64,000 bases of DNA from Deltaproteobacteria bacterium (GTDB taxonomy: Bacteria > Desulfobacterota > Syntrophobacteria > Syntrophobacterales > Syntrophobacteraceae): the NCBI GenBank assembly GCA_021813685.1, contig JAKAJS010000097.1, positions 24,363 through 88,362 on the forward strand, given 5' to 3'. A program made the position numbers and the translations under genes. This document shows positions 1 to 6,806 of this stretch, in pieces; the first letter of the stretch is position 1; each line of letters begins with the position of its first letter. The notes beneath the pieces are model-generated. The model saw only the letters and a program-made list of their open reading frames with translations. It did no database searches and was not told the DNA's origin.

Positions 1-529
1 GTATGTCCTTTAGTCTTTCGAGTTCTTCATAGCGCAGCGCATTGGACATCGCGATCGAAAACGGCCCCCGCAGGAGCAGAGCCCGGTCGGCATGCTCCCT
101 GGTAAAAACCGCGCTACCCTCTGCCAGAACGGTGAAAGCGCCTATGTTTTTGCCCTCCATGCCCAGATCCATGATCAGAGCGGAATGGTGCGCAAGGTCG
201 ATATACGGGCGAAGGTCCTTCACCACGGAGTACTCTTCCGTCCGGTCAATGAGCAGGATCTTGCCGGTTGCTACCACCGACACGAGATCCTTGACCGATT
301 CCCTGGACAGCGGCACAGGCGGCAACGATTTTTTGCCGCCAAGATGATCGATTACGAGCATCGTCGTAAGGTTTCTGGAACTCGGCTCAAACAAGGCCAG
401 AGCCACATGGGAGGCGGGGATGAATGACCGGAAATATTGCAGGCAGTTAAACAATGCTTTCTCGACATCGAGGCTGCTGCAAATTTGCAAGGTGGCGTCC
501 CGGAAGAACTCGAATTCGCTTAATTCCAT
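1..529 (-). CDS. GAF-domain protein, probable N-terminus of a sigma-54-dependent transcriptional activator (truncated by window edge)
   Basis: Minus-strand reading from ATG at 529: MELSEFEFFRDATLQICSSLDVEKALFNCLQYFRSFIPASHVALALFEPSSRNLTTMLVIDHLGG...PFSIAMSNALRYEELERLKD; GAF followed by the NALRY..LKD linker typical of FhlA-like activators. AAA+ domain not visible. Confidence 0.7.
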   Translation of the reverse strand, partial: MELSEFEFFRDATLQICSSLDVEKALFNCLQYFRSFIPASHVALALFEPSSRNLTTMLVIDHLGGKKSLPPVPLSRESVKDLVSVVATGKILLIDRTEEYSVVKDLRPYIDLAHHSALIMDLGMEGKNIGAFTVLAEGSAVFTREHADRALLLRGPFSIAMSNALRYEELERLKDI

Positions 530-596
530 AGCTCACCCTCAGTCGGAAATTTTTGGGTAAATATAGCTCGATTTTGGACCGAATTCATTGGAAAAC

Positions 597-645
597 GATA
601 TTTCACAAAAAAAAAGACCATATTTCCACAATTCCGGCTCGCCTC
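597..645 (+). promoter_or_regulatory. Conserved upstream element (putative activator binding site) copy 1
   Basis: GATATTTCAC..22-bp spacing..ATATTTCC followed by AATTCCGGCTCGCC; same element at 1957, 4210, 5035, 5709. Confidence 0.6.
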
Positions 646-713
646 GGCTCCATCGCGTCGTTGCTCATCAGAAAACCAGTTAAAAATCAATTACTTGTAA
701 ATACATTCCTTCA

Positions 714-730
714 TTGGCATCAGTGTTGCT
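714..730 (+). promoter_or_regulatory. sigma-54 (-24/-12) promoter P1
   Basis: TTGGCATcagtgTTGCT; GG-N10-GC. Confidence 0.8.
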
Positions 731-799
731 CCTTATGCCGGGTAACTGTGGAAATGAATGGTACCGAAAAATAAATTCAATTATCTCAAGGAGAACAAA

Positions 800-1096
800 A
801 TGAAAAAAGCTCTGACAACCCTGCTTCTGGTTTTCGCCATGGTCGGCTTCATCGGTTTTACCGGCTCGCCGGCCGGCGCAGCAACTGCCTCTGAGTACTG
901 CAATCCCGCTTATACAAATTGGATCGGGGCCCCGGGAAGCCAGGGCGCTGTGTGCCCGACGGCTGTCGCCTCCGCCCCGGACCCTGCGCCGGTGTACTGC
1001 AATTCCGCTTACACGGCCTGGATCGGAGCGCCGGGAAGCGAAGGGGCAACGTGCCGCGGGCTTGTCGCAAGCCACGGGAATAATGCCGGGAATTAA
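800..1096 (+). CDS. Small secreted Cys-containing repeat peptide, family A copy 1
   Basis: Signal peptide MKKALTTLLLVFAMVGFIGFTGSPAGA; two repeats YCNxAYTxWIGAPGSxGAxC; RBS AAGGAG; paralog at 4426. Confidence 0.85.
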   Translation: MKKALTTLLLVFAMVGFIGFTGSPAGAATASEYCNPAYTNWIGAPGSQGAVCPTAVASAPDPAPVYCNSAYTAWIGAPGSEGATCRGLVASHGNNAGN

Positions 1097-1200
1097 CCCT
1101 TCAAACACGTCCGGTACCAACGGAGCAGGGGGGCGGGGTTTCCGTCCTCCCCTCCATAAAGAACAGGTTTTCTGTATAAAGCTGCATAAAGGAGCAAAAA

Positions 1201-1617
1201 ATGGTCTGGCTCGAAACGATAAGTATTCGCTCGGCCGGGATTACCGAAGCCCGAGAAGTCCTGGAACTCTGCAGTCAGATCGCCGAATCTACTGCGCCCG
1301 ACACTGCGTTGGGAGTAAAGGTATTTTGCAATGTCGCTTATGCGACCGACATCAGCATCCATCTTCAATGGAATTCGGATCCCGGACCTTCGAGCGTTTT
1401 AGGAAATGAGTTGACTGCGACGCTTCGTGACTTTGGCTTGATAAGTCACACGGTGTGGATCGAGCAAGAACATCCAGCCGGTCTCCATGTTTTGGAAACG
1501 GGTCCGGGGCAAAATCCAGCAGGAATACGGAAAAGGAATGGCCGCCAAGAAGTTGGAATTCTGGGAGAAAACCGAAAATTTGCGCGCAGGAGACAAGAAT
1601 TCGTGCGAGAAACCTGA
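1201..1617 (+). CDS. Hypothetical protein (possible frameshift near the 3' end)
   Basis: MVWLETISIRSAGITEAREVLELCSQIAEST...; RBS AAGGAG upstream; an overlapping ORF at 1487-1699 looks like a continuation in another frame. Confidence 0.5.
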   Translation: MVWLETISIRSAGITEAREVLELCSQIAESTAPDTALGVKVFCNVAYATDISIHLQWNSDPGPSSVLGNELTATLRDFGLISHTVWIEQEHPAGLHVLETGPGQNPAGIRKRNGRQEVGILGENRKFARRRQEFVRET

Positions 1618-1956
1618 TCCGGGTGGCCGGACCACCCGGTCAGTATTCAAAAACAAGCGGAGCAAACAGAATACCTCGTCTAGATCATGCTCTGCCTGAA
1701 TTTCAGGTCAATCCCCAACATTAGTTCCGCAACACCTCCTTCCGAATATTCGCGCCCCTCTTCGTGATCTTGTTCGGCCTCATGGTATCGGCATTATAGA
1801 GCATAACACCTTGCTTCCTCGCCCGATCAAGACCCCGATCCGGCTCATTTCGAAAACCTCGTCCCTTATCAGAAGCTTGCCCGTGCGGTCGGCAGGCTCC
1901 TGCAGACGTTTTGACAAACACGGAAAACGAGGCTGTTTTTCCATGCGTCGATTAAG

Positions 1957-2005
1957 GATATTCCACGAATAAATGTATTGTATTTCCTAAATTCTTGCTC
2001 GCAGC
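1957..2005 (+). promoter_or_regulatory. Conserved upstream element copy 2
   Basis: GATATTCCACGAATAAATGTATTGTATTTCCTAAATTCTTGCTCGC; 117 bp upstream of the next -24 element. Confidence 0.6.
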
Positions 2006-2073
2006 AGGCGCTATAAATCGGAGTGCATCTTTATTATTTATTTAAATCGCTTACTTATGGAAAAACGTCCTGT

Positions 2074-2090
2074 TTGGCATCGGTGTTGCT
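2074..2090 (+). promoter_or_regulatory. sigma-54 (-24/-12) promoter P2
   Basis: TTGGCATcggtgTTGCT; GG-N10-GC. Confidence 0.8.
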
Positions 2091-2160
2091 GTTAAAACGA
2101 TTAACTGCGGAATATGGATGCAGAAACACGAAACCAAATTGCTGAAAAAGGAGAAAAGAA

Positions 2161-2418
2161 ATGAAAAAGATTTTGAATGGCGCCTTGATTGGGTTGTCGA
2201 TTATGGGATTGGTCCTGGTTTCCGGTGTAGCTACCCCGGCAATTGCCTCGAACGTTGCTCCGATGTGTTTTGCCGGTTCCTGTCCCGATATGAGCAAACC
2301 GGACGCCTTGCGCCCGAGCGGCCCGTATGCTTGCGGTATCGCTTCGCCGGCGGACCCCGGCTATCTCCTTGCGCGTGCACTTCCCTGCCGTGTCGACAGA
2401 AACCTGGCGGCCAAATAA
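2161..2418 (+). CDS. Small secreted peptide, family B copy 1
   Basis: MKKILNGALIGLSIMGLVLVSGVATPAIAS signal peptide; PMCFAGSCPDM motif shared with the 5225 ORF. Confidence 0.8.
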   Translation: MKKILNGALIGLSIMGLVLVSGVATPAIASNVAPMCFAGSCPDMSKPDALRPSGPYACGIASPADPGYLLARALPCRVDRNLAAK

Positions 2419-2558
2419 CACCCGAAGCGCTGCCGCGGTGCAAAAGGGATGAGAGAGATCTTCCACCGGCTCTCTTATCCCTTTTCCTATTCAGATTCCT
2501 GCGTGCCGACTCGGCAATGCGTGATGCCTTCCATACTTGTCTACAGGAGTATTGACCG

Positions 2559-3374
2559 ATGCCGGTTTTGTTCATCTCCAGGGGAAGCATGTCCGGTGCG
2601 TGCCAAGTGGTAGAGTGTCTTGGGAAAAACACCGGGATCAGGTGTATCTCGCGGGAGAGCCTGGTAAAAAGAGCCATGCGCCATAGCGAGACGGCTCGCA
2701 GACTGTTGCAGGAATTAAACGGCGCCATTTCCCATTATGAAAGGTTCAGCGCATTGCGGTGGCGCTATCTGGTGCTGCTGCGACACGCGCTGTTGGAGGA
2801 AATAGTTGAAGATAACGTAGTCTATCACGGCTATTCCGCCCATTTTCTCCTGCCCGTTCTCCAGCATTTTATCAGAGTGCGAATAGATGCCCCGATCGAG
2901 TTTCGTATCAGGATGACGATGGAGCGTCTCAAATGTGATGAGGAAAAAGCCGGCTCCATAATCAAGACCGACGACGAGCAACGGGTGAAGTGGGCTCGAT
3001 TTATGTACTGCCGGGATATTCGCGATCCCCGCTTCTATGACTTGCATCTGAATCTCGGCCACATGAGCCTTAAGGCGGTGTGCGGTCTTTTAACACAATC
3101 CTTTTCCGAACAGGAATTCCAGGCGAATCCGCAAACCAGGGAAGAGGTGAAAAAATTACTCCTCGAGGCCACCGTCCAGGCAGCGCTGGTGAGCGATGCG
3201 CGACTCAGTGAATGCGAGATCAGTGCAAAGCTCGAAGACGGGTGCATGAATCTCTACGGTCCCTATCTCGGGGCCGTGAGGGCCACTGCGATCGATGTCG
3301 CAAAAAAAGCTGCCTGCACCGCCGACGTCTTCTACAAGCCCGGCTATTCACCTTGGTTGGACACTTTTTCTTAG
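2559..3374 (+). CDS. Cytidylate kinase-like family protein
   Basis: MPVLFISRGSMSGACQVVECLGKNTG...; overall pattern of the AAK6/cytidylate kinase-like family with a degenerate P-loop. Confidence 0.6.
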   Translation: MPVLFISRGSMSGACQVVECLGKNTGIRCISRESLVKRAMRHSETARRLLQELNGAISHYERFSALRWRYLVLLRHALLEEIVEDNVVYHGYSAHFLLPVLQHFIRVRIDAPIEFRIRMTMERLKCDEEKAGSIIKTDDEQRVKWARFMYCRDIRDPRFYDLHLNLGHMSLKAVCGLLTQSFSEQEFQANPQTREEVKKLLLEATVQAALVSDARLSECEISAKLEDGCMNLYGPYLGAVRATAIDVAKKAACTADVFYKPGYSPWLDTFS

Positions 3375-3450
3375 ATAACCTGTCATTCGCTTCTGACACG
3401 AGGCAATGAGCTCCCATCAGCTTTTCCATGCATCCCGGGGAGGTCCCGAA

Positions 3451-4116
3451 ATGTGCGAACACGACTTTCACAATGAGATTTCCCAGGCCCTTGACCAGAT
3501 TCAAAGACTGCTGGATCGCTCCGTGGGCTGCCAGGAGAAGATCCAGGAAATCCAGACCAACATGCAGGAACTGGAAAAGGAGGGCACTTCAAATCTTGTC
3601 CAATCGGTCACTGCATCCAACACCCTGGCCGACCAGAGGACCGGGATGGCGCAGGAAAGAACCGCTCTCGTTCGGGAACAGACCCGCTTATCGACCAGAT
3701 CGACCGAACTGGCGACGATCCGTACCGATCTTGCCCAAGACCGCACTTCGCTCGCCGGCCAGCGGACCGACCTTGCTGCCGTGCGCTCTCAACTCTCCAG
3801 GGCCAGAACCAATCTGGCTTTCCAGCGCACCGAGATGGCGGCCGACCGCACCCGATTTTCCAGGGTCCGAACGGAATTGTCCCGTGGACGAACATTCCTG
3901 GCGCTCGTCAGGACAGGCCTGGCGTTTCTGACCTTGAGCGTCGGTTTCTATCGGTTTTTCGGCCCTTCCTGGTGGTCCATCTTCGACGGCCTGATTGCTC
4001 TTTTCAGCCTGACTCTCACAATTTCGGGCCTTCTGGGATATCGGCGCACATGCCAAACCATCAACAATGTGGAACAGGCCGTCATCCCGTCACCGGATTG
4101 GGAAACGGCATTGTAA
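3451..4116 (+). CDS. DUF202-like membrane protein with a 14-unit heptad RT repeat
   Basis: Repeats such as TIRTDLA QDRTSLA GQRTDLA lead into RGRTFLALVRTGLAF (DUF202 signature) and C-terminal TM segments. Confidence 0.7.
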   Translation: MCEHDFHNEISQALDQIQRLLDRSVGCQEKIQEIQTNMQELEKEGTSNLVQSVTASNTLADQRTGMAQERTALVREQTRLSTRSTELATIRTDLAQDRTSLAGQRTDLAAVRSQLSRARTNLAFQRTEMAADRTRFSRVRTELSRGRTFLALVRTGLAFLTLSVGFYRFFGPSWWSIFDGLIALFSLTLTISGLLGYRRTCQTINNVEQAVIPSPDWETAL

Positions 4117-4209
4117 AGTGAACAGTAAGCCGGCTGCAGACCAAAATCTTTGATCGCAAAATCTACGCGCCAAGGGGAGACCTGGGTTCTCACGAATTTC
4201 GTGAAAAAC

Positions 4210-4255
4210 GATATATCACGAAAAGATATACGATATTTCCCAATTTCTGGCTCGA
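4210..4255 (+). promoter_or_regulatory. Conserved upstream element copy 3
   Basis: GATATATCACGAAAAGATATACGATATTTCCCAATTTCTGGCTCG. Confidence 0.6.
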
Positions 4256-4328
4256 ATCCCTTCGATTGATTGCCTGCAAATCAGGATTAATACTGAAAAA
4301 TCCGTATCTTAGATAATCAATTCCTCGG

Positions 4329-4345
4329 TTGGCACCGGTATTGCT
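4329..4345 (+). promoter_or_regulatory. sigma-54 (-24/-12) promoter P3
   Basis: TTGGCACcggtaTTGCT; near-consensus. Confidence 0.85.
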
Positions 4346-4425
4346 CTATAAGCCGTGGAATTGGGGAAATGAGCGCGGAAACTCGAATTCAATCACCTAA
4401 ATTTCAATCATCTCAAGGAGATCAA

Positions 4426-4722
4426 ATGAAAAGGGCATTAGCGACTCTGCTGTTGGTTTTCGCCATGGTTGGCTTTATCGGGCTTATCGGCTCGCCGGCC
4501 GGCGCAGCAACTACCTCTGTCTACTGCAATCCTGCTTATACGAACTGGATCGGAGCGCCGGGAAGCCAGGGTGCTATCTGCCCGACGACTGTCGCCTCTG
4601 CTCCGGATCCGATGCCGGTTTACTGCAGTTCCGCGTACACGGCCTGGATCGGGGCGCCGGGAAGCGAAGGGGCAACATGCCAGGGACTTGTCGCCAGCCA
4701 CGGGAACAAGGCCGGAAATTAA
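4426..4722 (+). CDS. Small secreted Cys-containing repeat peptide, family A copy 2
   Basis: MKRALATLLLVFAMVGFIGLIGSPAGAATTSVYCNPAYTNWIGAPGSQGAICPT...; paralog of the 800-1096 product. Confidence 0.85.
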   Translation: MKRALATLLLVFAMVGFIGLIGSPAGAATTSVYCNPAYTNWIGAPGSQGAICPTTVASAPDPMPVYCSSAYTAWIGAPGSEGATCQGLVASHGNKAGN

Positions 4723-4754
4723 CCATTTAAGCTCATCCGAGTCCTACCGAAGCA

Positions 4755-4787
4755 GGGGGGGGCTTCCGCCCTCCCCTCCCCAAAAAA
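4755..4787 (+). terminator. G/C-rich hairpin after family A copy 2
   Basis: GGGGGGGGCttccGCCCTCCCCTCCCC then AAAAAA; an analogous hairpin lies after copy 1 near 1128-1156. Confidence 0.45.
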
Positions 4788-5034
4788 GCAGTTGAAAGAG
4801 AGTCGATCCGGCCTCCTTTCGAGGGGTCGAGACACATCTAGCCTACAACCGCTGCCGAAGGAATAGCAGAAGCACATTCTCCATCTGCCCAACGGATTCC
4901 CACACATATCGTTTCGATCTCATCGCTTTCCCTGCTTTTCCAAGTTTCTGAAGGCTCTAAGCAAATAACCATCTTCAGTCGAAAAATCCCGACGTTAGAT
5001 ACGATCCCGTTTTTGCGTAACTTCACTAAAACAC

Positions 5035-5078
5035 GATATTTCGCGAAAAATTAGACCAAGTTTCCCCAATTTCGGCTC
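5035..5078 (+). promoter_or_regulatory. Conserved upstream element copy 4
   Basis: GATATTTCGCGAAAAATTAGACCAAGTTTCCCCAATTTCGGCTC. Confidence 0.6.
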
Positions 5079-5150
5079 TCAGCCATTCAGATTAACGCGA
5101 AATATATTTTTTTATCAGCAAAATCAAACCCTTATAAAAGATTCCCCCGT

Positions 5151-5167
5151 TGGCATCCCTGTTGCTG
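5151..5167 (+). promoter_or_regulatory. sigma-54 (-24/-12) promoter P4
   Basis: TTGGCATccctgTTGCT; GG-N10-GC. Confidence 0.8.
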
Positions 5168-5224
5168 AATATGACTGATAACTGCGGAAACGCACAAACA
5201 CGGACTTGCAAAGGAGAAAAAAGA

Positions 5225-5464
5225 ATGAAAAAAATAATGAGTGGAGCTTTGATTGCGTTGTTTCTCATGGGAGCCGCTCCGGTTTCCGGCATCCATACCC
5301 CGGCGCTCGCCTCACAGATACATCCGATGTGCTGGGCCGGTTATTGTCCCGATATGACCAAAAAGGATCCGCCCGCCAAATCGTCCGATCCCCGCGCGTA
5401 TCACCGGGCCGATCCTCCGAGGGAACGGGTTGCCCCAACCCCCATGGGCAATGTCGGCTTCTGA
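5225..5464 (+). CDS. Small secreted peptide, family B copy 2
   Basis: MKKIMSGALIALFLMGAAPVSGIHTPALASQIHPMCWAGYCPDMTKK; paralog of the 2161 product. Confidence 0.8.
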   Translation: MKKIMSGALIALFLMGAAPVSGIHTPALASQIHPMCWAGYCPDMTKKDPPAKSSDPRAYHRADPPRERVAPTPMGNVGF

Positions 5465-5644
5465 TTCTCAGTAAACCAAAACGGTGCGGGATAGTTCTCG
5501 GCCCAACGGCGAAGTCGCCCCCGGATTTCCGGGGGCGCTCCACTCGACGCAAAAAACCGACCCACCTTCCCTCAGTAAATTGACCCACCCGGCTTGCAAC
5601 TCTGGAATTCTCTTTTTTTGATCCCGCCAAAACGCGCCTTACTG

Positions 5645-5697
5645 GTGCTTTTGATTGCGTTGTTTCACATGGGTTTCCGCCCTGGTTTCCGGCATTT
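5645..5697 (+). pseudogene. Truncated relic of a family B gene (signal-peptide region only)
   Basis: gtgcttttgattgcgttgtttcacatgggtttccgccctggtttccggcat closely matches 5245-5292. Confidence 0.65.
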
Positions 5698-5708
5698 TAA
5701 AAAAGAGT

Positions 5709-5755
5709 GATATTTCAGAAAAAATGTATCATATTTCCTAAATCATTACGCGCAG
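5709..5755 (+). promoter_or_regulatory. Conserved upstream element copy 5
   Basis: GATATTTCAGAAAAAATGTATCATATTTCCTAAATCATTACGCGC. Confidence 0.55.
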
Positions 5756-5825
5756 GGATTCCAAAGCGCCGCGCCCCAAATTACTTTCCCGTTGCATATC
5801 AATGCCTTATGACAAATGCCCGTGC

Positions 5826-5842
5826 ATGGCATGACAATTGCC
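5826..5842 (+). promoter_or_regulatory. sigma-54 (-24/-12) promoter P5
   Basis: ATGGCATgacaaTTGCC; GG-N10-GC, 117 bp after element copy 5. Confidence 0.65.
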
Positions 5843-5893
5843 TTGAAATTAGGAGAACAGGAAGAGCAATCCTTTTGAAGAAAGGAAATTGAA

Positions 5894-6097
5894 ATGAGCA
5901 CTATGAAAAAAATCAAAAGGGTCAAGATGCTGCTGGCTAAAACTGAACAGGCCTTACACGGCCATTTTCAGCACAAATTGAATGCAATGCACGTCTATTG
6001 CCATTTGAGCGGGCTAATCGGAAGCCGGTATGCCATGGCTGTTGCCCGAAAGTGGGAAAGAAACCTAATCTATTCACATATTGTTTACAGAAAATGA
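5894..6097 (+). CDS. Small basic hypothetical protein
   Basis: MSTMKKIKRVKMLLAKTEQALHGHFQHKLNAMHVYCHLSGLIG...; GAAGAAAGGAAA upstream; downstream of P5. Confidence 0.5.
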   Translation: MSTMKKIKRVKMLLAKTEQALHGHFQHKLNAMHVYCHLSGLIGSRYAMAVARKWERNLIYSHIVYRK

Positions 6098-6181
6098 ACG
6101 CCCGGGGCATCGCTGCGTCAGCACAAAAAGATAAGGAAGTATGACAATGCAAGCGAAGTATCAGCGAATTAAATTCAAATA

Positions 6182-6538
6182 GTGTTCCTGGGGCTGCTTT
6201 CCCTACTGGTCCTGGCAAGCCTCATTGTTTGGTACAAGAAGAGAAGTATAGAAGAAAGACCTGATCGCGCCATTATTTTCGGCCCAATTCGCGCAATGTA
6301 CGTATGTTATCAGTGCGACACCATCTTCAATTCACCCAGATGCCCATTATGCGATGCAGAGGCCGTTTTGCCTCTGATACAACTTACGGGAAGCATAATG
6401 GAAGATGAGAGGCTCGCAGCCGTACTCGGCAAGCTGCAGGGTTCCAGCGCATGGAAATCGCCAAACTCTCAGAGCTTGCGCAATGGGGGGGGGAATAATT
6501 CCAATAGCTTCGTCAGCGCTGGAATTATCCAGCAGTGA
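6182..6538 (+). CDS. Hypothetical single-TM protein with a zinc-ribbon-like CxxC...CxxC motif
   Basis: GTG start; LGLLSLLVLASLIVWY TM segment; CYQCDTIFNSPRCPLC. Confidence 0.5.
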   Translation: MFLGLLSLLVLASLIVWYKKRSIEERPDRAIIFGPIRAMYVCYQCDTIFNSPRCPLCDAEAVLPLIQLTGSIMEDERLAAVLGKLQGSSAWKSPNSQSLRNGGGNNSNSFVSAGIIQQ

Positions 6539-6806
6539 GCAGTCTGCGTGCCGGGATTGCGCCATAGCTCATATGGTTGGTGTGCCTTTAAACGGCTCTC
6601 AAAAGCCCGCACATGGTGAGAACGGGGTTTAGCAGGATTCTCTACAAGGACCCTGGGGTCCCCCCGTATCTAAAAAGGAAATGTGACGAAAAATTGTCGG
6701 AAAGAAAGGAACGGCGATGGAAAGAGGCGCCCGGCGCCGGCAACCACGATCGGGAAGTGGTCTGCTTCACAGCGCGTCAACTATTCGATCGGGAGAAGAA
6801 ACCGAT

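Noticed and set aside
3631-3924. Possible CRISPR-like or tandem DNA repeat
   Set aside because: The 21-bp periodicity is codon-level heptad repetition in a coding sequence, not repeats with spacers. No CRISPR array was seen in the window.
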